Of a stretch of 43,566 nucleotides of DNA, positions 7,801 to 16,737 are shown in pieces. The stretch lies in NCBI GenBank assembly GCA_900540785.1, contig UQHF01000031.1:1-43566 (forward strand), read 5' to 3'. The stretch is from an uncultured Blautia sp. GTDB lineage: Bacteria > Bacillota > Clostridia > Lachnospirales > Lachnospiraceae. The translations under genes and the position numbers were made by a program. The notes under the pieces are model-generated. The model searched no databases, was not told where the DNA came from, and saw only the letters and a program-made list of their open reading frames with translations. Position 1 is the stretch's first letter. The number at the start of each line of letters is the position of its first letter.

Positions 7801-8673
7801 GTGTACAGGAAAAAAATATATAAAGGTTATTTTGCAGTTCCGGCAGTTTTATTGTATACGCTGCTTTTCATGGTTCCGGTCGTTCTGAATTTTGTTTATT
7901 CTTTTACAAACTGGAATGCCATCAGAATGACAGGGGAAACTGCAAAATTTATAGGACTTGACAACTACATCAAAATTTTTCAGAATCCGGAGCTTGTATC
8001 TGTTATCGGAAGAACGCTTCTTTTTGCCATTATCACAACTGTATTTAAAAATGTGATCGGTTTTTTACTGGCGCTGGCATTTAATGAAGGACTGAAAACA
8101 AAAAATATTCTCCGTGCGATCTTCTTCCTTCCGGCAATGCTTTCTCCACTGATCATCGGCCTGATCTTCGGTTCTATTTTTATGAAAAACGGATTTGCCA
8201 ATCAGTTTTTGACAGCCATTGGACTGGAAGAAATGACAAAGGCATGGCTTACAACGAAAGACACGGCTCTTGGAACCACGATGTTTGTTGAAATCTGGAG
8301 ACAGGTTGGATTTAACATGGTAATTTATCTGGCAGGACTTCAGCTGATCGACAAGGGATACTATGAAGCGGCTGCAGTGGACGGAGCAAATAAGAGACAG
8401 CAGCTCATTTATATCACACTGCCGCGAATGATCCCGTCTCTGATCATCAACCTTCCTCTGGCTCTTTCTCAGGGATTAAAAGCCTTCGATATTGTATTTG
8501 TATTAACAGGCGGCGGCCCGAACGGAGCTACAGAATTAATTAATACTCTTGTATTCAGAGAATTTGGAAAGAAACTGTATGGAATGTCTTCGGCATATGG
8601 TGTGATTCTGTTTGTTATTACAGCAGTTGCAGGTCTTCTTGTGTTGAAGATTAAAGATAGTAAGGACGATTAG
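7801..8673 (+). CDS. sugar ABC transporter permease, MalF/UgpA type
   Basis: This 290-residue integral membrane protein has about six helices. It carries the cytoplasmic EAA loop that contacts the ATPase: EAAAVDGANKRQQLIYITLP. It starts with GTG, set by a clear AGGAGG seven bases upstream. It follows the binding-protein gene after an intercistronic hairpin and lies ten bases before its partner permease. Confidence 0.93.
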   Translation: MYRKKIYKGYFAVPAVLLYTLLFMVPVVLNFVYSFTNWNAIRMTGETAKFIGLDNYIKIFQNPELVSVIGRTLLFAIITTVFKNVIGFLLALAFNEGLKTKNILRAIFFLPAMLSPLIIGLIFGSIFMKNGFANQFLTAIGLEEMTKAWLTTKDTALGTTMFVEIWRQVGFNMVIYLAGLQLIDKGYYEAAAVDGANKRQQLIYITLPRMIPSLIINLPLALSQGLKAFDIVFVLTGGGPNGATELINTLVFREFGKKLYGMSSAYGVILFVITAVAGLLVLKIKDSKDD

Positions 8674-8683
8674 GAGGGCAAAG

Positions 8684-9511
8684 ATGAAGACAAAAAAACA
8701 AAAGGCAGGACTTCTGCTGAAAGAGATTTTTTTCTGGGTTCTTTCCCTTATTGTGATCGTACCCTTTCTGATAGTTGTATTTAATGCGTTTAAGACAAAA
8801 CCGGAGGCGCTGAATATGGCGCTGAGTCTGCCGACGGAATGGCATTTTGAAAACCTTAAGACTGTATGGGAACAGGGAGACATTCTCAAGTCCCTTGGAA
8901 ACAGCCTTGTGATCAGCGTGATTTCCGTAAGCATCACAGTTGTGGCTTCTTCCATGTGCGCGTATGTGATCAGCAGAAACAGAACAAGAACAAACCGTTT
9001 TATCTACACATATTTTGCAATGGGTCTGATGGTTCCTGTAAGTCTTGTATCCATTGTAAAAGTTCTTCGTGTATTGCATTTATACAATACACTTCCTGGA
9101 ACGATCCTTGTATTTATCGCTCTGATCATGCCGTTAAGTGTATTCCTGTATTATGGATTTATCACAGGGGTTCCGCAGGAACTGGACGAGGCGGCTGTTA
9201 TTGACGGCGCCGGTGCATTCCGTATTTTTACACAGATTATTTTTCCGCTTTTAAAGCCGGTAACTGTGACAGTAATTATGATAAACTTCCTGAATGTATG
9301 GAATGATTTCCAGATTCCTCTTTATACGCTGCCGGACCCGGATAAGGCGGTAATTGTACAAAAGGTTTATAATTTCTATGGAACTTACACAGCAAGCTGG
9401 AATCTTGTAAGCGTGACTATTTTATATGCGATCCTTCCGATCCTGGCAGTATATATTTTCGGACAGAAATATATTATCAGCGGTATGGTTGCAGGTTCAG
9501 TAAAGGGGTAA
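8684..9511 (+). CDS. sugar ABC transporter permease, MalG/UgpE type
   Basis: This 275-residue membrane protein has about six helices and the EAA loop DEAAVIDGAGAFRIFTQIIF. It is the second half of the permease heterodimer. No ATPase gene lies in this operon. Many Firmicute sugar importers share a housekeeping MsmK/MsmX-type ATPase, which is the likely partner here. Confidence 0.93.
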   Translation: MKTKKQKAGLLLKEIFFWVLSLIVIVPFLIVVFNAFKTKPEALNMALSLPTEWHFENLKTVWEQGDILKSLGNSLVISVISVSITVVASSMCAYVISRNRTRTNRFIYTYFAMGLMVPVSLVSIVKVLRVLHLYNTLPGTILVFIALIMPLSVFLYYGFITGVPQELDEAAVIDGAGAFRIFTQIIFPLLKPVTVTVIMINFLNVWNDFQIPLYTLPDPDKAVIVQKVYNFYGTYTASWNLVSVTILYAILPILAVYIFGQKYIISGMVAGSVKG

Positions 9512-9517
9512 AGAGAT

Positions 9518-10780
9518 ATGATAACAGCAGTATTGGCGGGAGCTGGACAGAGAGGCGGACAGACATATGCAGAGTATGCTCTTCAGCACCCGGGAGAAAT
9601 TAAAATCGTAGCAGTTGCAGAGCCGGATGAAGAGAGAAGAAAAGAACTGATGGAGAAGCATCACATTGGAGCGGAAAACGCCTATACAGACTGGCGTGAG
9701 ATGTTCTGTGCAGGGAAGATTGCAGACTGCGCCATGATATGCACACAGGATCGTTTCCACACAGAGCCTGTAAAAGAGGCATTAAAGCTTGGCTACCATG
9801 TAATGTGTGAAAAACCCATGTCACCGGATGCGGCAGAATGTATTGAAATGGGGAAATATGCAGAGAAGTACCATAAAACACTGACAATCTGTCATGTACT
9901 TCGTTATTCTCCGTTTTTCACAACACTGAAAGAAATCCTTGATTCCGGTGCGATCGGGGAAATCGTGTCCATTCAGCATCTGGAAAGCGTATGCTACTGG
10001 CATCAGGCGCACAGCTTTGTAAGAGGAAACTGGCGAAATTCCAATGAGACAAGCCCGATGATCCTTCAGAAATCCTGTCACGACATGGATATTTTAAACT
10101 GGCTTATTGGTAAAAAATGTACGGCAGTCTCTTCTTTTGGAAACCTGAAATATTTTAAAGAGGAAAATGCGCCGGAAGGAGCAGGACACAGATGCCTTGT
10201 AGACTGTAAAATAGAGGATACCTGTCCTTACAGCGCGGCTAAGATTTATTTAAGAGATGAAGAGTGGTATTCGGATACCATACGAAAGGTAGTGGCTCTT
10301 GAGGCAACGCCGGAAGCTCTTACAGAGGCGCTGAAAACAGGTCTTTATGGAAGATGTGTTTACCGCTGTGACAATAATGTAGTAGATCATCAGGTTGTCA
10401 ATCTCCAGTTTGAGGACGGTGTGACAGCAAGCTTTACCATGTGTGCGTTTACGCAGAGCGGAAGCCGTGTAATGAACATTATGGGAACAAAAGGACAGAT
10501 TGTGTGTGACATGGAAAAGAGCGAGATAGAAGTTCGCGACTTCCTGACAGGCAACCGTACAACAACAGAAGTAAAAACAGGAAATTCCGGACACAGCGGA
10601 AGCGATGAAAAGTTTATGAAAGGCTTTATAAAAACTGTGGAGACAGATGGAGCGTATTCCCTTTCCAGTGCTGAGGTTTCTGTTGGAAGCCATCTGATGG
10701 CTCTTGCAGCAGAAGAGTCCAGAGTGACAGGCAAAACTGTTTATATGGATGATTTTCGTAAAAAATTGGAAAATTCCTGA
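9518..10780 (+). CDS. Gfo/Idh/MocA-family oxidoreductase
   Basis: This 420-residue protein has an N-terminal NAD(P)-binding Rossmann fold (AVLAGAGQRGGQTYAEYAL) and the family's CEKPM motif (HVMCEKPMSPDA), where the lysine is catalytic. A central KSCHDMDILNWLIGKK supplies the usual histidine/aspartate substrate-binding region. Members oxidise or epimerise sugars and inositols. A cysteine-containing insertion around EDTCPYSAAKIYL is typical of a long Firmicute/Actinobacterial subgroup. It is seven bases after the permease gene, so it presumably processes the imported sugar. The exact substrate is unknown. Confidence 0.88.
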   Translation: MITAVLAGAGQRGGQTYAEYALQHPGEIKIVAVAEPDEERRKELMEKHHIGAENAYTDWREMFCAGKIADCAMICTQDRFHTEPVKEALKLGYHVMCEKPMSPDAAECIEMGKYAEKYHKTLTICHVLRYSPFFTTLKEILDSGAIGEIVSIQHLESVCYWHQAHSFVRGNWRNSNETSPMILQKSCHDMDILNWLIGKKCTAVSSFGNLKYFKEENAPEGAGHRCLVDCKIEDTCPYSAAKIYLRDEEWYSDTIRKVVALEATPEALTEALKTGLYGRCVYRCDNNVVDHQVVNLQFEDGVTASFTMCAFTQSGSRVMNIMGTKGQIVCDMEKSEIEVRDFLTGNRTTTEVKTGNSGHSGSDEKFMKGFIKTVETDGAYSLSSAEVSVGSHLMALAAEESRVTGKTVYMDDFRKKLENS

Positions 10781-10843
10781 ATTTACCGTGAATAAGTAGA
10801 AAAAACATGCTATGATAAGAAAAAAGGAAAGGCATGTTATAAA

Positions 10844-12601
10844 ATGAAAAAGCGTTCATTATCTCAGAAATTATTTTTAACATATACAGGCTGGTTTTTG
10901 GTGTGCATGGTTACTTTAGCTGCTCTGGCAGTGGGTTATGTAGGTTCTGTGATCAATCAGAATATTAAAAATACCCAGGCGCGTCTGATTTCCAGCATGG
11001 ATGAAAATGTGGAAAATTATTTCAGGGAAATGAACGCTTTTTCTATGGAGCTTTTGAATTCTTCTGAATTTAAAAAGAATGCGATTGTCCGCCTCCCCGA
11101 AGCTTTTGAGAAAAAAAGAGGGACTTCCGGAATTTTTTCCCAGATGTATCTGGAAGCTTATCAGATGATCCAGAAAAATTATAATGTGGGAATTGTAGTA
11201 GAAAATGATTACTACATCTGGCTGGGAAGCAATTATTATATAAGTGAGATACCACAGGGGAGCGATATAAATACATATGAGCACATGAAAAGAAATGAAA
11301 AGTCATACGTAAAATATATTGGGAAGAATAAATATCTTGACTGTACGGCAGGGGAACGGTACAAAAATGATAAAGATAAAGAATATATCACACTTTCCAG
11401 AAGTATGGATACGCAGAACCGATTTGTAAATGGAAGAGCTGTTCTGGAGGTTATGGCAGAAGCAGAGGATTTTCAGACGTATATGGAAGAAATTTCAGGA
11501 AGCCATACAGACGGAGGGATTCTTGTAAATCTGTATGATGCAGATGGAAATGCCCTGTACAGAGAAACAGATTTTGATGTGTCTGATTTCATAAAGAAAG
11601 AAGGCTCTTATGAGGAAAAAGGGAAGCGGGTGGAAGTCAGACGGATTTTTGACGGAGGGATAACAGCCGTTTACATGATAGACAAAGCAGCGTATTATAA
11701 TCGTCTGTTTTCTTTTTTGGTGCTGGCTTTTCTGATAAGTGTAGTTTTGGGTGCGATTGTGATGGCGGTTACTTATAAAATATCAAAGCAGATTTCAAAA
11801 CCGATCAATAAGATGTGTCGCAATGTGCAGAAAATCAATCTGGAAAAAGGAGTTTATTACGAAGAAGTAGGAACAGACATTGAAGAAATGGAAATCTTAT
11901 CGTCTACTTTAAAGGATATGAGCGTCCAGTTAGGAGATTCTCTGGAACGCATCATAGCGCTGAAAGATTATGAGACACATGCAAAGATGCTGGCGCTTCA
12001 GGCGCAGATGCAGCCCCATTTTCTTTTTAATACTCTGACTACAATGGGAACGATGGCTGAAGAGGAAGGAAATACAAAAGTAGCCGCAATGTGTATGAAT
12101 CTGACGCAGATGTTTCGGTATATCGCAACAGAAGACTGCAGCGGCGTGAAGATGTTTGAGGAAATCCGTCATGTGGAGCGCTATGTAAATATCATGAAAG
12201 AAAGATTTCCGGAAGCAGTTGTGGATATTGATATTCCCCTTGAGGAATTTGGCTGCGTGATTCCCAAACTGACAATACAGCCGCTTGTAGAAAATGCCTT
12301 TAAATACTGTAACAGAAACAAACCGTGGATCCAGGTAAAAGGAAAGATGGAGCCGGACGGCAGATGGACAGTGGAAATACAGGATAACGGCGCAGGCTTT
12401 TCCGGAGAAAAAATTGGGGAAATTCTGGAGAAATGCAGGGAGAGTATGAAGGAAGAAAAAACGCTGTCCAATCAGATTGACGGAATGGGTCTTGTAAATG
12501 TATATGTGAGACTGAAGCTGTTTTACGGCGATTCCATGATTTATGAATTTGAAGAAGGAACAAGCAGAATCCGAATAGGAGGACAGACGGATGAGCAGTG
12601 A
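10844..12601 (+). CDS. sensor histidine kinase, YesM/LytS type
   Basis: This 585-residue kinase has one helix near residues 9-35, an extracellular sensor region to about 283, a second helix (about 285-310), HAMP (to about 370), a His_kinase domain with His392 in LQAQMQPHFLFNTL, and a C-terminal ATPase with the N-box PLVENAFKY and DNGAGF. Family members beside sugar ABC genes sense extracellular carbohydrate or the loaded binding protein. It overlaps the response-regulator gene by 11 bases. A 63-base gap separates it from the oxidoreductase. That gap has a TATGAT hexamer but no convincing -35 box, so a separate promoter is uncertain. Confidence 0.93.
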   Translation: MKKRSLSQKLFLTYTGWFLVCMVTLAALAVGYVGSVINQNIKNTQARLISSMDENVENYFREMNAFSMELLNSSEFKKNAIVRLPEAFEKKRGTSGIFSQMYLEAYQMIQKNYNVGIVVENDYYIWLGSNYYISEIPQGSDINTYEHMKRNEKSYVKYIGKNKYLDCTAGERYKNDKDKEYITLSRSMDTQNRFVNGRAVLEVMAEAEDFQTYMEEISGSHTDGGILVNLYDADGNALYRETDFDVSDFIKKEGSYEEKGKRVEVRRIFDGGITAVYMIDKAAYYNRLFSFLVLAFLISVVLGAIVMAVTYKISKQISKPINKMCRNVQKINLEKGVYYEEVGTDIEEMEILSSTLKDMSVQLGDSLERIIALKDYETHAKMLALQAQMQPHFLFNTLTTMGTMAEEEGNTKVAAMCMNLTQMFRYIATEDCSGVKMFEEIRHVERYVNIMKERFPEAVVDIDIPLEEFGCVIPKLTIQPLVENAFKYCNRNKPWIQVKGKMEPDGRWTVEIQDNGAGFSGEKIGEILEKCRESMKEEKTLSNQIDGMGLVNVYVRLKLFYGDSMIYEFEEGTSRIRIGGQTDEQ

Positions 12602-14123
12602 AGAGAGAGGGAAGATCAAAACTCTTGTAGTGGAAGATGAACCGAAAATTGCAGAGGGAATCTGTGGGAAAATAACATCTCTTGATGATGATTTTACAGT
12701 TGTGGGCAAAGCATACAATGGAAAGGAAGCTCTGGAAAAGATAGAGGAACTGAATCCCCACGTGGTATTTACAGATATTGCAATGCCGGAGATGAACGGT
12801 ATGGAGCTTGCAGGAGAAATACGCAAGCGAAATCCTAATACGATCATTGTAATCGTGTCAGGATATTCTGATTTTTCTTATGCCCAGAAAGCGATCCGGT
12901 ACGGAGTGTTTAATTATCTTCTGAAGCCCTTGCAGGAGGACGCGCTTCTGGAAACTATGTTTGACATAAAAAAGAGACTGTCTGTTTTCAATGTGAGGGA
13001 GCAGAGGCATATTTTTTATTCTAAAAGTTTTCGTGTGGTATCTGAGGGACAGGGAGAGTTTCTACTTTCCAATATCTGTATGGGAAATGTGATTTATAAT
13101 ACCCAGGATGAGGAAGTACAGAATTTTTACAGAAAACAGACGGAACAGATACCCTGGAATAAGATAATGGAGGAACTTTTTGAAGAAGAAACGGAGTGGT
13201 TTCTTGCAGACGAGCATGCACTGAATCAGAAAATGGCAGCCGTGAAAATAAAAGATGGAGAAAAAGAAGAGATTTTAAATATGCTCTGTAAAATGCCGGA
13301 ACTGATACAGGAATATACGATTCTTCCGGTAAGTATTTGCATGACGGAGGAGAAAGTCGGTCAGGATGAAATCTGGGATTATACAAAACGTCTCAGAAAT
13401 ATTATGAAACAGCGCCTGATACCGGGACACAACTGCAGATTTTCGCTGGAGAAAGACGAGAAATTTTCCAATGATATGCTGGAGATTGTGAAAATGAAGC
13501 TGAATACTTACATAAAAAATTATTTTATCAGCACAGATCTGGAAAATTTTTTAAATGAAATGCAGACGATTTTTAAATACATGGAAAGCAACCATGCGCC
13601 TCAGGAGAGCATAGAAAAGGTATGCCTGTATCTCATCAAGCTTCTGGAGCTTTCCAAGGCAGACAAGGGAGAGGGGAATCTGGAAGGAATCCAGGAAAAG
13701 ATGATACGGAGTATCAGCATATCTGTATCAGAAAAGCAGTTATTTGAAAATCTGATGAAGGAATTTCTTGCAATCAACCGGTATATGGAAACAATTTATG
13801 AGGGAAATGTGGAAGTACGCCTTCTGGAATATGTAGATGAAAATTATCTTACCATTGAGAGCGTGGAAAGTGTTGCGGAGGAGTTCGGTTATAATTATGC
13901 CTATCTTTCCAGACTGTTTAAAAAGAAGGTGGGAGAATCCATGAACCGCTATATTACAGAGAAAAAAATGAAATTTGCAAGAGAGCTTCTGGCGAAAAAT
14001 TCTGATATGACGCTTCTGGAAATCAGCGAAATGTGTGGTTATCATGACTATCGGTATTTCAGCCGCGTCTTTAAAGCAGAAACAGGAGAAACTCCGGGCG
14101 AATATCGCAGCAGAATTTGTTGA
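12591..14123 (+). CDS. response regulator with AraC-type DNA-binding domain, YesN type
   Basis: This 510-residue protein has an N-terminal receiver domain with Glu15-Asp16 and phospho-acceptor Asp62 in VFTDIAMPEMNG, an uncharacterised middle of about 270 residues, and a C-terminal AraC double helix-turn-helix (VAEEFGYNYAYLSRLFKKKV ... ISEMCGYHDYRYFSRVFK). It overlaps and pairs with the kinase upstream. It most likely activates the sugar-uptake operon starting at 6463. Its stop codon overlaps the -35 box of the polyamine operon promoter. Confidence 0.93.
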   Translation: MSSEERGKIKTLVVEDEPKIAEGICGKITSLDDDFTVVGKAYNGKEALEKIEELNPHVVFTDIAMPEMNGMELAGEIRKRNPNTIIVIVSGYSDFSYAQKAIRYGVFNYLLKPLQEDALLETMFDIKKRLSVFNVREQRHIFYSKSFRVVSEGQGEFLLSNICMGNVIYNTQDEEVQNFYRKQTEQIPWNKIMEELFEEETEWFLADEHALNQKMAAVKIKDGEKEEILNMLCKMPELIQEYTILPVSICMTEEKVGQDEIWDYTKRLRNIMKQRLIPGHNCRFSLEKDEKFSNDMLEIVKMKLNTYIKNYFISTDLENFLNEMQTIFKYMESNHAPQESIEKVCLYLIKLLELSKADKGEGNLEGIQEKMIRSISISVSEKQLFENLMKEFLAINRYMETIYEGNVEVRLLEYVDENYLTIESVESVAEEFGYNYAYLSRLFKKKVGESMNRYITEKKMKFARELLAKNSDMTLLEISEMCGYHDYRYFSRVFKAETGETPGEYRSRIC

Positions 14124-14148
14124 CAAAGTTGTTTTTACAAATTATAAT
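14120..14148 (+). promoter_or_regulatory. consensus promoter of the polyamine operon
   Basis: TTGACA (14120-14125), a 17-bp spacer and TATAAT (14143-14148) form a perfect sigma-A promoter. The -35 box overlaps the stop codon of the upstream regulator gene. Transcription should begin near 14155, leaving a leader of about 265 bases before speA. Confidence 0.9.
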
Positions 14149-14154
14149 GGGGAC

Positions 14155-14418
14155 AGTGAGTGAAACAGAGTATGTTTTGCAAAGCGAATTATTGATTGAG
14201 TTAAAAGCTCAAATTTTATAAGTTGATTACTTTATAATCAGTGCGTAAGCATGTCATCTTGTGAAACGGTCAATAAGAGTAGCTGGTAGTTTACAGACGA
14301 TACTCTGGAAAAATTCATAGAAAACAGAATTTCTAATGACGTTATCAAAGCAGGTGGATGGTTCCGCTTGCTTTTTTTGTAATCAAAAGAGAAACTGGGG
14401 TTACGGAGGGAGAAAAAA
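14155..14418 (+). promoter_or_regulatory. structured leader of unknown class upstream of speA
   Basis: About 265 bases of transcribed leader contain several small hairpins: TTGAG/CTCAA near 14196-14213, GATTA/TAATC near 14224-14240, and GAGTA/TACTC near 14277-14306. They are followed by a strong intrinsic terminator at 14348-14378, before the speA ribosome binding site. The layout (strong promoter, structured leader, terminator, biosynthetic operon) is that of an attenuator or riboswitch. The terminator segment faintly resembles the T-box GGTGG...ACCGC block, but no other T-box features are evident. I recognise no known class. Confidence 0.5.
14348..14378 (+). terminator. intrinsic terminator in the speA leader
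   Basis: AAGCAGGTGGA pairs with TTCCGCTTGCTT positions (11 bp, two G-T pairs) around a 4-nt loop, followed by seven T residues. It lies inside the leader, about 40 bases before the speA start, so it probably acts as a conditional attenuator. Confidence 0.8.
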
Positions 14419-15867
14419 TTGAATTTTGAAAAACAGAAATCCGCGCCTGTGTATGAGGCGCTGGAGCGTTTTCGAAAAAAAAGGGTCGTGCCTTTTGACG
14501 TACCCGGACATAAAAGAGGCAGAGGAAATCCTGAGCTTGTGAATCTTCTGGGAGAAAAATGTGTGGGACTTGACGTAAATTCCATGAAGCCCCTTGATAA
14601 TCTGGGACACCCGGTATCTGTTATCCGGGAGGCAGAGGAGCTGACGGCAGAAGCATTTGGCGCAGCCCACGCTTTTCTTATGGTAAACGGAACAACAAGC
14701 TCCGTGCAGAGTATGATCCTTTCTGTCTGTAAGGCAGGAGACAAGATCATTCTTCCGAGAAATGTACACAAAAGCGTGATCAATGCGCTTGTACTGTGCG
14801 GAGGAATCCCTGTGTATGTGGAGGCAAAGGTAAACCCGAAAATCGGCATCGCTATGGGTGTTGAGGTGGAGGAAATGCGCCGGGTGATGGATGAGAATCC
14901 GGACGCAGTGGCAGTTTTTGTAAACAATCCTACCTACTATGGAATCTGCTCCAATATTAAGAAAATAGCGGAGATGGCGCATGAGAGAAATATGAAGGTT
15001 CTGGCAGACGAGGCGCATGGAACCCATCTTTATTTCGGGGAAGGGCTTCCTGTCTCAGGAATTGCGGCAGGTGCAGATATGGCTGCTGTTTCCATGCACA
15101 AGTCCGGCGGAAGCCTGACACAGAGTTCCATTCTTCTCTGCGGAGAAAATATGGACGCGGAATACGTGAGGCAGATTATCAATCTCACCCAGACAACAAG
15201 TGCATCGTATCTTCTTCTTTCCAGTCTTGATATTTCAAGAAGAAATCTTGCTCTTCGCGGCAGGGAATCCTTTGGAAAGGTAACGCAGATGGCAGAGTAT
15301 GCCAGAGGAGAGATCAATGCCATCGGAGGGTATTATGCCTACGGAAAAGAGCTGATTGACGGAGACAGCGTATTTGATTACGATGTGACGAAGCTTTCTG
15401 TTTATACGCAGGGAATCGGACTTACCGGAATCGAGGTGTACGACCTTTTAAGAGACGAGTACGACATTCAGATCGAGTTTGGAGACATAGGAAATATTCT
15501 GGCATATATTTCCATCGGAGACAGGATTCAGGATATAGAGCGTCTTGTGGGGGCTCTTGAGGACATTCGCCATACTTACCAGAAGGATTCTAAAGATCTG
15601 TACTGCGGAGATTTTATTAAACCGGAGTGCGTCATGTCTCCCCAGAGGGCATTTTATGCAAAGAAAAAACAGCTTCCTTTAAAGGAGACAGCAGGCTGCA
15701 TCTGCGGGGAGCTTGTCATGTGTTATCCGCCCGGTATTCCCATTCTCACACCGGGAGAGCGGATCACGGAAGAGATTATCCAGTACATTTCTTATGCGAA
15801 AGAAAAGGGCTGTTCTCTTCAGGGCACAAAGGACCCGGAGGTGGAATTTTTAAGCGTAATGGTATAA
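14419..15867 (+). CDS. speA: PLP-dependent Orn/Lys/Arg decarboxylase, probably arginine decarboxylase
   Basis: This 482-residue fold-type I decarboxylase has the cofactor-binding lysine Lys228 in SMHKSGGSLTQSS. It also has the upstream NGTTSS and DEAHGTH motifs, where the Asp and His contact PLP, and a C-terminal domain ending in CYPPGIPILTPGE. The length matches the Bacillus SpeA/YaaO group. Arginine is the preferred assignment because agmatine deiminase and N-carbamoylputrescine amidase lie in the same operon; sequence alone cannot exclude lysine or ornithine. It starts with TTG, set by GGAGGGAG nine bases upstream. It is the first gene of the operon and is preceded by an attenuator-like leader. 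Confidence 0.88.
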   Translation: MNFEKQKSAPVYEALERFRKKRVVPFDVPGHKRGRGNPELVNLLGEKCVGLDVNSMKPLDNLGHPVSVIREAEELTAEAFGAAHAFLMVNGTTSSVQSMILSVCKAGDKIILPRNVHKSVINALVLCGGIPVYVEAKVNPKIGIAMGVEVEEMRRVMDENPDAVAVFVNNPTYYGICSNIKKIAEMAHERNMKVLADEAHGTHLYFGEGLPVSGIAAGADMAAVSMHKSGGSLTQSSILLCGENMDAEYVRQIINLTQTTSASYLLLSSLDISRRNLALRGRESFGKVTQMAEYARGEINAIGGYYAYGKELIDGDSVFDYDVTKLSVYTQGIGLTGIEVYDLLRDEYDIQIEFGDIGNILAYISIGDRIQDIERLVGALEDIRHTYQKDSKDLYCGDFIKPECVMSPQRAFYAKKKQLPLKETAGCICGELVMCYPPGIPILTPGERITEEIIQYISYAKEKGCSLQGTKDPEVEFLSVMV

Positions 15868-15879
15868 GGAGGGGGAGAA

Positions 15880-16737
15880 ATGGATATTTGGTTTTCCCAG
15901 ATGGACACTGAAAATGTAAAGACCAGCATAAGAGTAGACAAGCAGCTGTTCAGTGCCACAAGCGAATATCAGAGAATCGATGTTTTCCAGTCAAAAGAGT
16001 TTGGAAAGATGATCGTTCTCGACGGAGAGATTATTTTTTCCGAGGCAGATGAATTTATATATAACGAGATGGTGGTACATGTTCCTATGGCAGTGCATCC
16101 CCATGTGAAAAACGTTCTGATCATCGGCGGAGGGGACGGCGGAGTTGCCAGAACCTGTATTGAATATCCGGAGATCGAAACCATTGATGTGGTGGAGCCG
16201 GACGAAATGTTTGTAAAGGTAAGCCGCAAATTTTTTCCGGAAACAGCAAAAGGCTTTGACGATGAGAGAGTAAAGATCACAAATCTTGACGGACTTCGTT
16301 TTTTAAGACGGTGTGAAAATCAGTATGATCTGATCATCAACGATTCTACAGACCCGTTCGGACATACGGAGGGGCTTTTTACAAGAGAGTTTTATGGAAA
16401 ATGTTACCGTGCCCTTCGGGAAGACGGGATTATGGTTTATCAGCATGGAAGTCCCTTTTATGACGAGGACGAGGCGGCTTTCCGCGCCATGCACAGGAAG
16501 GTTTATAAAAGCTTTCCAATAAGCCGTGTTTATCAGGCGAGTATCCCCACCTGTCCCGCAGGCTACTGGATGTTTGGATTTGCTTCCAAGAAATACCACC
16601 CTCTTCGTGACTTTGATCCGGAACGGTGGAAAAAGCGGGGAATTAAAACATGGTATTATACGCCTAATCTTCACAGAGGAGCATTTATGCTTCCAAAATA
16701 CATAGAAGATTTATTAAAAGAGGAGGAAAATATATAA
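15880..16737 (+). CDS. speE: spermidine synthase-like aminopropyltransferase
   Basis: This 285-residue protein has the N-terminal SpeE beta domain (DIWFSQMDTENVKTSIRV) and a Rossmann methyltransferase-like core with the nucleotide loop IIGGGDGGVART. A catalytic-region motif NDSTDPFGHTEGLFTREFY follows. The family transfers an aminopropyl group from decarboxylated AdoMet to putrescine. Two segments differ from standard SpeE: FGHTEGLFT in place of the usual PxGPxxxLF, and YQHGSPFY in place of the common Q.esP/dnP segment. No AdoMet decarboxylase (speD) gene is in the window, and the same operon carries the alternative carboxyspermidine route. It overlaps the next gene by one base. Confidence 0.85.
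   Translation: MDIWFSQMDTENVKTSIRVDKQLFSATSEYQRIDVFQSKEFGKMIVLDGEIIFSEADEFIYNEMVVHVPMAVHPHVKNVLIIGGGDGGVARTCIEYPEIETIDVVEPDEMFVKVSRKFFPETAKGFDDERVKITNLDGLRFLRRCENQYDLIINDSTDPFGHTEGLFTREFYGKCYRALREDGIMVYQHGSPFYDEDEAAFRAMHRKVYKSFPISRVYQASIPTCPAGYWMFGFASKKYHPLRDFDPERWKKRGIKTWYYTPNLHRGAFMLPKYIEDLLKEEENI

Noticed and set aside
14341..14380. T-box riboswitch in the speA leader
   Set aside because: A GGTGG...CCGC block resembles the T-box antiterminator, but it is itself the terminator stem, and I see no stem I motifs or separate antiterminator. Kept as an unclassified leader.
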